A stretch of DNA of 64,000 nt from Hydractinia symbiolongicarpus (lineage: Eukaryota; Cnidaria; Hydrozoa; Anthoathecata; Hydractiniidae). The translations under genes were made by a program, and so were the position numbers. Where the stretch lies: positions 29,260,001-29,324,000 of the forward strand of contig NC_079875.1 in assembly GCF_029227915.1 (NCBI RefSeq). Direction: 5' to 3'. Below the pieces are notes generated by a model. The model saw only the letters and a list, made by a program, of their open reading frames with translations. It ran no database searches and was not told the DNA's origin. Below are positions 42,851 through 54,700 of this stretch, piece by piece (positions within the stretch are counted from its first letter, which is position 1; the number at the start of each line of letters is the position of its first letter).

Positions 42851-44874
42851 AATACAAAACCGCTCGGATTTTCATTTTCCTCCCCATGACCATGGAAGTA
42901 CAGGTTTAAAGCAACAGCAAAGGTATTTTAAAGAGTAAAAAAAAAAAAAAAAAATAGCAGCGGGTATAAAAGAAAACATATGATGTAGTGCTGTTGAGCG
43001 TTCTTGGATCAACTTTGGTTATTTATTGCCTTATCATTGCAGAGGTACCTTGTTTTCCTTGTGCTCTCTTGGTCTGAAACATTATGGGCGAAACAATTTA
43101 TATTCATTCTCCAGATTTTCAGAATCTAAAAATGTACTAACTGACAATTGGACGCTGGAAGACAGTGACAGTGTTAGGGATGTCCTGATTTTCAACAGTA
43201 ACTGAAGAAGTGAGACAGGTGTTACAGCTAACTGACACCGATATTCTGTCGAGATCTTTTGAGACGCAATTACCGAGAACCCTTTCAATTCATCTATAAC
43301 AAGAAGTAACATCACTGTTACATCTTGCTGAGAATTGTATTTCTAGGGCCTAGAGAAAGTTTGAAGGATCAGCAGGGGTCAAAGAACGGTGTAGCATGGT
43401 TATGTTGAGAGCAATCGCCCTCATAATTTGTGACAAACGGAATGACTCCGAAGGACCATAGGGATGTGATAGTATTTAGTGCTTGCAAAATAACTTTGGC
43501 ATAGCACGTATTGCCTTTGTTGACAAAACCTGCATTTATAAAATTTGACTTTGTTTTGGCACTACTTTTGTTATGGTTGATTTTTAGAGAAGCCGCAGTG
43601 CGTGAACCAGACGCAACAGACTTGGGTGAAAAAGTCTTTATCGCTCCAGGTGCCTTAATTAAGGAGTCTTGAGACGAGTCTCTTGACAGAACAGATATGT
43701 CATACCGATTTTACCAAGGTTTTTCGAGGTCGAATATGCCATTGTATTGGAAAAACCTAGCCTTTCCAGACACAACGTGGTTGTTCTTGCGCAATAACCT
43801 CTTGCCCGTATTTCTACAGCAAAGTCAAGCAAGAATGTTTAGCTACTTTGATGGAGTGCCAATAGTTTGTTTTTCTTCGCAATGGCAAGTGAGTTCGATA
43901 ATTATAACTCGTTTAAGCTTATTTGAGAAGATAACTTATCAGGTATTAGTTGTGACACAGCAATGTGGCCTGGAAAAACAAAGTTAGGACTAGTGTCGGC
44001 AAGGCTTATATTCGTTATGTTGTTACATATTTAAGAAAGAGGCTGTAGTTAAGAAACATAATAATTATAATGTTAGAAAAAAATAAACGCATCCAGCTTT
44101 AGGTAAAACTCGGACATTACATTCACGAAGAAATTCAGTATTTATATTTAACAATCGTCTTCTTGCAAAAAATGTACTTACATCTTAAAAATCATTTACT
44201 TCTTACCATAAATCCGTTTGTGTTAATTTCTTTCAAAAGGCGCAAATAATAGACCTTTCCCAAATTTCCTAATTATGCAAAACTGAATTACAGAGGTCGA
44301 TACTAAAAACGATTCCTCTCGGTAAGTTTTTCAACAAAAGGTAGACCAAATTAGCTAATTTCGTAAATATTTGTTCGTTAAGTGCCTCAGTTCCGAGCTG
44401 GAAGTTACGGTCAAATCCTCTTCAATTTTATAATCTATCTGAATATCCTTATTTGAAGAGCACAGAACCATTATTATATTTTGAATAACGTCATAATAAT
44501 TATAATTTATAAAATTTGGGAAAAGTGTATTAAAACTAAGGAAGACAATTTTTGATTTATTCGTGTACGTTGCGAAATTACATTGATAAATTAAATTGCG
44601 TCTAACCGAAACACAGAGGTCTGTAAATTTTATTCGCTATTTTTGCCGAAAAAAGCTGCGCACAACAACTTAGATTCACACATATTTTATAGTTACGCAT
44701 TTACAGCATGTTTATCTTTTTCTCCCCTGAGATATTCATCAAAACAAATATAACAGGTGCTTTTATTATCAAAATTTTGTGTACAAAATGTGGGCTGTCT
44801 TACCAAGAAAACTCACCCTGGAAACATTCTTAAGATATTCTTACAATTTTCGCAATTTTCATTCTTAGGCATTT
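42851..44874. other. No recognisable gene
   Basis: AT-rich, with an A run near 42939-42955. The plus-strand frame at 43697-43987 has no known motif and I do not call it. Confidence 0.4.
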
Positions 44875-45647
44875 AAAAGAGACAAATGTCTCATATATTT
44901 GCGATTCTTCGTGTTCGTACAAGATAATTGTCATTTTGCGATTCTTCGTGTTCGTACAAGATAATTGTCATTTAGGGTGGACAACCTCATCTCAGTTTCT
45001 ATATATTTTAGCCGTAAAATTGATAAACGACGCATTTAAAAGAGACTAATGTCTGATATACTTGCCAATTTTCGTACTGACACAAGATAATTGTCATTTA
45101 GGGACGACAATCTCGTCTCAGGTTCCATATTTGCGATTTTTCGTATTGATACAAGATAATTGTACCTTAGGGTGAACAACGGGTCAGTTTCTATATATTT
45201 TAGTTGTAAAATTGATGAACGAGGCATTTCAAAGTGACGAGTGTCATGTATTTGCGATTTTTCGTATTGATACAAGATAATTGTACCTTAGGGACGACAA
45301 GCTCGTCTCAGTTTCTATATATTTTAGCCGTAAAATTGATAAACGAGGCATTTAAAAGAGACAAATGTCTCATATATTTGCGATTTTTCGTATTGATACA
45401 GGAGAATTGTCACTTACGATCGACAACCTCGTCTCAGGTTCTATGTATTTTGGCCGTATAATTGATAAACGATGCATTTCAAAGTGACGAGTGTCATGTA
45501 CTTGCGATTTTTCGTATTGATACAAGATAATTGTCATTTGGGGTCGAGTACCTCGTCTCAGGTTCTATTTATTTTAGCCATAATATTGATAAACGAGGCA
45601 TTTCAAAGTGACATGTATTTGCGATTTTTCGTATTGATACAAGATAA
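44875..45647 (+). repeat. 124-bp satellite, proximal block
   Basis: About six monomers of the satellite described at 51737-64000, same orientation, ending in acaagataa (45639-45647), the left target duplication of the inserted element. Confidence 0.95.
45639..45647. repeat. 9-bp target duplication, left
   Basis: acaagataa; identical copy at 51737-51745. In intact monomers the sequence reads gatacaagataattgtca, the empty site. Confidence 0.92.
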
Positions 45648-45731
45648 CAACCTCGTTCCCAGGGCTTTTTGTCTCTCATCGGCGCTGCGCTTATTGATAG
45701 GTCTGACGAAAAAGGCCCTGGAGGAAGCTGG
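45648..45731 (+). repeat. Terminal inverted repeat, left
   Basis: Outer 17 bases caacctcgttcccaggg, then tgtctct, an unmatched GC-rich middle, and ggccctggaggaagctgg at the inner edge. Confidence 0.8.
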
Positions 45732-46348
45732 TTTTATTCCGAGCCGTGATTGGTCGAGAATTTCACCTAATTATGCGAAAGATAAAACGTCACTCGGTCC
45801 GTGAAATATTCACGCTGAAACTAACTGTAAACAATAAAGATGGCCGACACTGTGCATACATGTTTTGTATCAGAAAAAAATATTTGAAAAATACATTTTG
45901 GCAAGAAACTTTTATGGCTTCAATTAGTTTTAACTAGTTAACTCTCAGTCCAGATGTGCTTGTATGTAACTACATGCTACTTATGCTCAAATTAATATTA
46001 GCAACTGACCAAGAGATTGTCTAGAGCTAGCTAGTTATAAAACAAGAAGTGTAGACATATATATAGTTACAGATAGATAGCTACTAGTTATTTATTATTA
46101 TTATTACTACTGAACATCAGAATACAAAGTAAGCGCAGTTAGCTACATCAACGCAAAAACAGATAAAGGATTGGATGTATTTTCCATGCTAATTACACAG
46201 ATTTTACATATTGCAAGAATTCTGTTAACTCTTAAAATGGTAAGGGATTATATATAAGATAAAAACACAAAGCTATCTATACATTTATATATATACATCT
46301 ATATTGCTAAATATAAAAATTTTCTTTTTTTATTCAAGGTATAGAAGA
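45732..46348. promoter_or_regulatory. Leader of the DUF6589 gene
   Basis: Subterminal sequence without coding potential, between the left terminus and the ATG at 46349. A promoter must lie here if the gene is expressed, but no TATA box is distinguishable in the AT-rich DNA. A T-rich tract with 'attcaag' at 46322-46337 could be an acceptor of a leader intron. Confidence 0.3.
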
Positions 46349-49288
46349 ATGGCTAAGCCAGCTACTCCTAAGAAGATTTACTTTCGTAACACTTCCAATG
46401 ATGGAAATTTCTGCAGGTTATGTGCCAAATTAAAACAAAAATCTTTGTTTATAAAAATATTCAGCAATATTGGAAAAAACAAAAACATTGAGAACAAAAT
46501 AAGTCTAACATGTGGGTTAAGAACAACGGAACTGGATGCTCTTCCAACTGTTATATGTCAGTCTTGTGTCACCTTTGTCGAGAAAATGTCAGACTTTCGG
46601 AAAAATGTTTAACTGGATCAAATTCAGTTACGACAAAACGTGTCTGTCAAACGTGGCATATTGTCTCCGCATAACGAGAAAAATCAAACTATTGAAAGTG
46701 AGAAAAAGAACGAAAAAGGAAAATCTAGAAAGCAACTTAACTTTGCTGAAAACAAGGAGTTAACTGAAGTTCCTACCACACAACTGCAACCACGCAATAT
46801 TGTTTCTCCCGAAGACAATATACCAGCAATGCAAAAATTAAAACTGGAAACAGCGCTTAAATCCAATAATAATATGGTAGTAGCAAATACAATCATTAAC
46901 CACTGTCCAACTATATCTACATATTTGAAAAATAATTATATTAATAATTTGAAAAGTTCCTGTAAAAAACTTGCCACAAGAAAAAAACCATCAATTTTAC
47001 ACAAAAAAGGGTATGAAGAGATGCAAAATTTTAATATTGAAAAACTGTGGGCTGAGATCAAAGAAAATCATCCATTACTTGTTGATGTTCTTAGTGCTGT
47101 GTGTGGGCAAAAGGATATTGTACTTGAAACTAAAAACAAATTTTGTTTCATATATTCCATACTGATGCAAATGCGGTGGCATGAACTTAGTTTATATCAG
47201 AGAGTCAACACTGTTTTGATCATTGAGGGTCGATGCAGCAAAAAGGTAATATATAAGTCAGTAGATGTAAGATGTAAATAATGGGAAATGCTCTTGAGAT
47301 TTTAACTCCGACTAATAGAAAAAGTTTCTGTTCTTATTTTGCTTTTTATAGAAAGGTGAAAATTTATCCAAAAAATTCTAAATGTATATATATATATATT
47401 AAAACTTTTCATTAAAACATGTTTTTGGATATAAGTAAACATAACGAACAACTAAATTAAGCTATGTTGGGTACTTATATTCTAGTTACAAGAAAGATTC
47501 AACAAACTAGGAGTATGCCTGTCACACAAGATGAAAGGAAATCTGTTAAACTTGATTGGAAGCCACTATATGGAAAAGGCGATTGATTTAGTGAAAAACA
47601 ACACAACACTCAGAGGAAGCGGCGATAACTGGGATCTGAAAGTACTAGTGGAGACAAGAAAGGGTGTTGACAACAAAGATTACCATCTTTTTGCAACAAA
47701 TCTAATCGCAAACAGAATTCCTTTTGACCATCTTCCAAACAACCAGCCAATTGGAGATATTCGATATATGGACAGGAAGAAATTTGCTGTCAATATGGCA
47801 GAATGGGAATGTTACAGACAGACAACAAAGGTTCTGATTGGAAGAATTCTGGTTGAGTTTTTCCCAAAATTTAAATTTTTAAAAAAAGTAATCCCAGATC
47901 ATATTGACAACAGATTTAGTGACAAAATGTCCCAAAAGTCAACAATAATTTCAATGCCGATCATTGATGCAAATGAAGCAAGGTATGCAGATTGTGTCCT
48001 GCGAACATATGAGAAATGGATTGCAGAGATATACCAAAAGGCTGGTAAACTGACTGACATGCCAATTATCGACAATACACCATTACCTAAAAACACAGCT
48101 GAGCCAGGTCAATCATATTCTCATACTGTGTTTACCAACGAAGATCCAATGAAGGACATGAAAATAATGTTTAGTGGTGATCAGCTGACACGAGTCCGTT
48201 TCGCTGGTGCGAAATCCCTATTAGCTGAGAATCACACACCAACAGACCGGTTGGAGCATTGTTCCCCTTTCAAAGCTGCAATGTGGCACTGTAAGGCATC
48301 TTTACTTCAATATTCATTTGCTCTGCTTTACTCAGCAAACTCTGTCAACCAGATAGGAACACTGAAGTATTTCAGGAAGAAAATGAATAGAAGGAATTCA
48401 ACCCCAGGTAAAGTGTTAGACTCATACGAAGGTAGTGAAGATCTGTTTTTAAGTGTTGGTAGAGCATATGTTGTTGTAGCAGCAATGTCTTTTTTGGAGA
48501 TGGATACATTGGAAGATGAACCAAAAAGACATCCCTTTCCTAAAAATTTGGTGCATGCTAGCAAAGAGGTAAAAAAAGAATATTTTAACACTTTACTGGA
48601 TAATTTTGTCGATCAATTTGTTCTCCAAAAATCAATTGAAGATGGTGATCAAGTGAAAAATTACGGTCTGTGTATCATTTTCTTAACAGTCCTCATCCTT
48701 CAGATGAAAGATACAGCTAAAGAAGGAGATGGTGACAGAAACCTCATCAATCAAAAGCTTTTGTTGTCAATATTTCGATCACTTGGTGCATACAGTAAAT
48801 ATGCGATAGAGATGTTTGTAAGCATTGCACAAGTAGAATGCTTGTTGACACCTAGATTGTCTGAGGAGTTCAAATGGGGATACTTTTCAAATTGGAGAGG
48901 TGGAGCAGGGCAAAACATTGAAGATGATCTATCACAAGAAATCAGTAATCGTTTAGGAAAACACATCGTGCAAAGAATGGGAGCAAATAAAACAATAAAA
49001 TCCATTAGCAAAGTGTGCAAGGCTGCGAGCGGTGTAAAAGAAATCAAAGAAAATTATGATCAAAACCTAATTATTCATGATACATCGGTCCAACACTCTA
49101 AACGAGAGTCCATATCTGATGAAAAAGAGATGACAAACGACCTGCTTAATCTTCGCCCATTTAGCCACATTGTTGGAAGAGCTCATCAAAGTTTTCCTGA
49201 TATTAAACGTTCCCCACTACGTTACTTGAATATTGTAGAACATCAAAAATGGTTAGAAAAACATAAATTACAGCTATATGTTCCCTAG
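46349..49288 (+). CDS. ZAD-like finger + DUF6589 protein (transposase candidate)
   Basis: Two exons, 46349-47245 and 47486-49288, joined in phase 0 through GT (gtaata) and AG (ttctag); total 899 codons plus stop. The ATG at 46349 precedes a ZAD-like zinc site: FCRLCAK … CGLRTTE … VICQSC, about residues 15-80. A single in-frame TAA sits at codon 88 (46610-46612); the same frame continues at once. A charged linker follows. From about residue 330 is the DUF6589 domain: GSGDNWDLKVLV, NKDYHLFATNLIANRIPFDH, GRILVEFFPKFKFLKKVIPD, GDQLTRVRFAGAKSLLAE, RLEHCSPFKAAMWH and, near the end, WRGGAGQNIEDDLSQEISNR. Conserved acidic residues (D of GDQLT, others) could serve catalysis; that is inference. Convergent with the RecQ gene, 227 bases apart. 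Confidence 0.8.
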
Positions 49289-49515
49289 GATTTTATAAAG
49301 TAAGAATCTGTTATATCAAGGTGAGTTCCATAAACGTATATATATTATTTATGCTAACATTGACTGCTGATAATTCAAACCTCCAGAAAAAGTAGAACTT
49401 TTTTAAATTCTGTCTACTGAGTGCTTTTAATCTTACAAGTTTGTTTTATCAGAAGTGAATATTATATACTATATATTTTAAAGTTTGTTTATATATATTT
49501 ATATATATACCTAAA
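49289..49515. other. Convergent gene junction in the element
   Basis: Tail-to-tail spacer of 227 bases, very AT-rich with (ta)n runs, likely holding both polyadenylation sites. Confidence 0.5.
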
Positions 49516-51477
49516 TTATTTATGCTTTGGGGCATACTTATTTATTTTATCGTATATGGTGGTAGCATATTGATCATCCCAAACATCATATTCAAATAAC
49601 AGATCATTTTTAGATCTTATAAATGGAAGTTTACTCAATAGTGTTTGAACCAAATTTTTATTGATAGATGGAAGTTCATAAGTTTGATCAAGGGTAGTCA
49701 ATAGCGAAAGTCTCCAAGTTTCAATAATTTCTTTCAGCTCAGTTTGTAAGCATTTAAAAGCATCTTCTGATACTAAATCACGGCAAGGTAATGTTGTTTC
49801 TTTTATCAGCAAATTAGACTTTGTACAATTTGAGCAACAATTATCTTGTTCATATTTTTTAAAACCAAAGAAATTTAGAATAAATTTCCTTAAGCACAGA
49901 TCTGTTTTGCAGAAGCACTTCATGCTATCGTCAACATTATTTTTATTAACAGCAATATCTGCATTATTGTAATACAATGTTGCAGTTGAGTTTTGCCCAC
50001 GCCTTCCAGCTCTACCAATTTCTTGCATGTAAGATTCAATATTGGCTGGAGGCGTTATGTGGATAACTTCAGTAACCTTTGGTGCATTAACACCCATCCC
50101 GAGTGCTGTGGTTGCAAACACAACTCTAATAGACGAATCTTGTTTTGTAATTTCATCTAAGATTTCTTTCTTCATTCTAGATGTTTGAGGAGCATGAAAT
50201 TGACAAAATAGTTTTGTGTTATTTGGAGTTACTGTTTGCTGAAATAACGAATAAGCATAGCCACAATATTTTAGCTTCATGTAAATGATTGTCATGGGAT
50301 AATCATCCCGTAATTTATTTAACTCTTTAGCAATGGGAACTAAAATATCGTCATAGCTTCTTAAGCCAAAGTTGTTTCCGCGTCTTGGCAATTTCTTTAA
50401 AAATATATTTTTTCTATTTGGATTTGCAACAACAACCTTACAATAAGGACTGAAACATAGTTTCTCTTTTAAATTTTTTATTTTGCTTGGGGGTGCTGTT
50501 GCTGTCAAAGCAATCATGGGTGTGCTTGGAAAAAGAGCTTTCAGTGTGCATAATTTTCCAAAATCTTCACGAAATTCAGCACCCCTAAAACATATAAATG
50601 GAGTGTTTTTTTTAAAATTTTGTATAGCTAATATATTAGCAATTTATTATATTATGTACCAACAGATATATATTATCAACTTGTCAAAAGATATGTTCGT
50701 TTATATTAGTTTCATTATATATTTTCATATATATATTACATATAGCTATATATATATAACAGATTTTTATACTGTATATATTCAGTTTTGTTAAATATTT
50801 CATATGATATGTGCTATATACATACCTACAGTACTTTATTATTATTTTATAAAATGAATTTTAAAAACCACCAAAGTTTTTTTATAATTTTATAATCTAT
50901 ATTCTTGAATAGCCAGCTAGAGCTAGTTTACTTACCACATTTCAACACAATGCGCTTCATCAACCACGCAAGCTACCACATTTTGTTGATAAATTTTGCT
51001 CTTTAAAATTGAACGCCCTTGATCAGATAAAAAGGATTCTGGATGGGCAAATAAAATCTTAATATCTCCGTTTTTAATACCACAATCAATTGTAATATTT
51101 GTACCATCATGGTCGTCCTCCACTGCATCATTACTTCCAAACAAGCTCTCATCTGCCTCAAACTTCCTCTGTTCCAAGTTCAATACAGCAGCAGAAAAAC
51201 CAATCCCATTCAAGTATTTCACCTGATCATTTATAATGGAAGTTAAAGGGCTGATGACCAAAACAATATTCTTTTCATTTTTAACTGGGAAGAGATCAGC
51301 AAGTAAATGAAAAATAATTGATTTTCCACATCCAGTAGGCAGAACTGCCACCACATCATTCCCCTTTAACAAAGCTTCCAAACATATGACTTGCTTTGGT
51401 TTCAGGCAAAACTGAAAAATGTAATTATTTAATGCGAAAGATATTCGCTTTAAAATATCAATATACGTTAGAGCCAT
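49516..51477 (-). CDS. RecQ-type DNA helicase of the element
   Basis: Two minus-strand exons, 51477-50936 and 50584-49516, joined between G-TG and GGGT (…HCVEM-W-GAEF…) through a gtaagt donor and a ttttag acceptor; 536 codons plus stop, no break. Motifs in order: LKPKQ (motif 0), AVLPTGCGKSIIFHLLADLF (Walker A), SPLTSIINDQV (Ia), VVDEAHCVEMW (Walker B, DEAH), MIALTATAP (III), FATTALGMGVNAP (V), QEIGRAGRRGQ (VI with arginine finger), then a Cys cluster (MKCFCKTDLCLRKFI; CCSNC) like the RecQ zinc-binding part. No HRDC domain. It would unwind DNA in the 3'-5' direction using ATP. The ATG at 51475-51477 is preferred over the GTG just before it. Its tight place between the inverted repeats argues it works with the DUF6589 protein. 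Confidence 0.9.
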
Positions 51478-51660
51478 CACGACCTAAAGCCTTCAAGGTC
51501 CAGTCTTCACTAAAAAGTTCTATTTCCATCGATCACGATAAAATCCAGACCCTAATAATTAAATTGAAACTCGCTTACCAAAGACTAGGAAGTATAAAAT
51601 TCCTGATAAACGAGACACGAGTGCATTAATTAAAAATCTGCGAAAATCAAAGATTTTTGA
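51478..51660. promoter_or_regulatory. Leader of the RecQ gene
   Basis: Short non-coding stretch between the RecQ start and the right terminus; any promoter for the minus-strand gene lies here. Not distinguishable by eye. Confidence 0.3.
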
Positions 51661-51736
51661 CCAGCCTCCACCAGGGCCATGTTCGTCTCGCCGTCCGATA
51701 TCCAAAAAGAGACAACTTGTCCTGGGATCGAGGTTG
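51661..51736 (-). repeat. Terminal inverted repeat, right
   Basis: Read from the outside: caacctcgatcccagg, then gttgtctct, an unmatched middle and catggccctggtggaggctgg. Confidence 0.8.
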
Positions 51737-54700
51737 ACAAGATAATTGTCATTTAGGGTCAACAACTTCGTCTCAGGTTCCATATATTTTAGCCTTAAAA
51801 TTGATAAACGAGGCATTTAAAAGAGACAAATGTCTCATATATTTGCGACTTTTTGTATTGATACAAGATAATTATCACTTAGGGTCAACAACCTCGTCTC
51901 AGGTTCTATGTATTTTAGGCGTATAATTGATAAACGATGCATTTCAAAGTGACGAGTGTCATGTACTTGCGATTTTTCGTATTGATACAAGATAATTGTC
52001 ATTTAGGGTCGAGTACATCGTCTCAGGTTCTATATATTTTAGTCGTAAAATTGATAAACGAGGCATTTAAAAAAGACAAATGTCTCATATATTCTTCGTA
52101 TTGATACAGGATAATTGTACCTTAGGGCGAACAACGGGTCAGTTTCTATATATTTTAGTTGTAAAATTGATAAACGAGGCATTTCAAAGTGACGAGTGTC
52201 ATGTACTTGCTATTTTACGTATTGATACAAGATAATTGTCATTTAGGGTCGACAACCTCGTCCCAGTTTCTATGTATTTTAGCCGTAAAATTGATAAACG
52301 GGGCATTTCAAAGTGACCAGTGCCATGTATTAGCGATTTTTCGTATTGATACAGGACAATTGTCACTTAGGATCGACAACCTCGTCTCAGGTTCTATGTA
52401 TTTTGGCCGTATAATTGATAAACGATGCAATTCAAAGTGACGAGTGTCATGTACTTGCGATTTTTCGTATTGATACAAGATAAGTGTCATTTGGGGTCGA
52501 GTACCTCGTCTCACGTTCTATGTATTTTAGGCGTATAATTGATAAAAGATGCATTTCAAAGTGACGAGTGTCATGTACTCGCGATTTTTCGTATTGATAC
52601 AAGATAATTGTCATTTAGGGTCGAGTACATCGTCTCAGGTTCTATATATTTTAGTCGTAAAATTGATAAACGAGGCATTTAAAAAAGACAAATGTCTCAT
52701 ATATTCTTCGTGTTGACAAGATAATTGTCATTTCGGGTCAACAACGTCTCAGGTTCTATATATTTTAGTCGTAAAATTGCTAAACGAGGCATTTCGAAGT
52801 GACATGTATTTGTGATTTTTCGTATTGATACAAGATAATTGTCATTTAGGGTCAACAACCTCGTCTCAGGTTCTATATATTTTAGCCTTAAAATTGATAA
52901 ACAAGGCATTTAAAAGAGACAAATGTCTCATATAATTGCGATTCTTCGTGTTGATACAAGATAATTGTTATTTAGGGACGACAATCTCGTCTCAGGTTCC
53001 AAATATTATAGTTCTAAAATTGATAAACGATGCATTTCAAAGTGACGAGTGTCATGTACTTGCGACTTTTTGTATTGATACAAGATAATTATCACTTAGG
53101 GTCAACAACCTCGTCTCAGGTTCTATGTATTTTAGGCGTATAAATGATAAACGATGCATTTCAAAGTGACGAGTGTCATGTACTTGCGATTTTTCGTATT
53201 GATACAAGATAACTGTAATTTAGGGTCGAGTACATTGTCTCAGGTTCTATATATTTTAGTCGTAAAATTGATAAATGAGGCATTTAAAAAAGACAAATGT
53301 CTCATATATTCTTCGTATTGATACAAGATAATTGTACCTTAGGGTGAACAACGGGTCAGTTTCTATATATTTTAGTTGTAAAATTGATAAACGACGCATT
53401 TCAAAGTGACGAGTGTCATGTACTTGCTATTTTTCGTATTGATACAAGATAATTGTCATTTAGGGTCGACAACCTCGTCCCAGTTTCTATGTATTTTAGC
53501 CGTAAAATTGATAAACGGGGCATTTCAAAGTGACCAGTGCCATGTATTAGCGATTTTTCGTATTGATACAGGACAATTGTCACTTAGGATTGACAACCTC
53601 GTCTCAGGTTCTATGTATTTTGGCCGTATAATTGATAAACGATGCATTTCAAAGTGACGAGTGTCATGTACTTGCGACCTTTCGTATTGATACAAGATAA
53701 TTGTCATTTAGGGTCGAGTACATCGTCTCAGGTTCTATATATTTTAGTCGTAAAATTGATAAACGAGGCATTTAAAAAAGACAAATGTCTCATATATTCT
53801 TCGTGTTGACAAGATAATTGTCATTTCGGGTCAACAACGTCTCAGGTTCTATATATTTTAGTCGTAAAATTGCTAAACGAGGCATTTCGAAGTGACATGT
53901 ATTTGTGATTTTTCGTATTGATACAAGATAATTGTCATTTAGAGTCAACAACCTCGTCTCAGGTTCTATATATTTTAGCCTTAAAATTGATAAACAAGGC
54001 ATTGTAAAGAGACAAATGTCTCATATAATTGCGATTCTTCGTGTTGATACAAGATAATTGTCATTTAGGGACGACAATCTCGTCTCAGGTTCCAAATATT
54101 ATAGTTCTAAAATTGATAAACGATGCATTTCAAAGTGACGAGTGTCATGTACTTGCGACTTTTTGTATTGATACAAGATAATTATCACTTAGGGTCCACA
54201 ACCTCGTCTCAGGTTCTATGTATTTTAGGCGTATAAATGATAAACGATGCATTTCAAAGTGACGAGTGTCATGTACTTGCGATTTTTCGTATTGATACAA
54301 GATAATTGTAATTTAGGGTCGAGTACATCGTCTCAGGTTCTATATATTTTAGTCGTAAAATTGATAAATGAGGCATTTAAAAAAGACAAATGTCTCATAT
54401 ATTCTTCGTATTGATACAAGATAATTGTACCTTAGGGTGAACAACGGGTCAGTTTCTATATATTTTAGTTGTAAAATTGATAAACGACGCATTTCAAAGT
54501 GACGAGTGTCATGTACTTGCTATTTTTCGTATTGATACAAGATAATTGTCATTTAGGGTCGAGTACCTCGTCTCAGGTTCTGTATATTTTAGCCGTAAAA
54601 CTGATAAACGAGGCATTTCAAAGTGATGAGTGTTATATATTTGCCCTTTTTCGTATTGATACAGGATCATTGTCACTTAGGGTTGACAACCTCGTCTGAG

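Larger units (their letters stand above)
45648..51736. mobile_element. DUF6589 + RecQ DNA transposon, 6,089 bp
   Basis: The element interrupts a satellite array, so its edges are exact. It begins caacctcgttcccaggg and ends with the complement of caacctcgatcccagg. Both ends continue with tgtctct and, about 60-80 bases in, ggccctgg(a/t)gga(a/g)gctgg, giving roughly 80-bp imperfect terminal inverted repeats. A perfect 9-bp duplication (acaagataa) flanks it, and joining the flanks restores a normal monomer. It holds two convergent genes, each with one intron. Nine-base duplications occur in MULEs but the proteins here are not MULE transposases. Relation to helicase-bearing Academ-like elements is possible. 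Confidence 0.88.

Noticed and set aside
43697-43987. 96-codon plus-strand ORF
   Set aside because: No motif, no splice context and no repeat support.
18779-46612. TAA read as a sense codon (in-frame TAA in the DUF4806-like, HIRAN/PHD and DUF6589 genes)
   Set aside because: Other intact genes here, such as the RecQ helicase, end at ordinary TAA stops, and the affected genes show other signs of decay. Pseudogenisation explains it better.
45648-51736. MULE identity based on the 9-bp duplication
   Set aside because: Neither protein has a MULE transposase, SWIM finger or related motif; only the duplication length fits.
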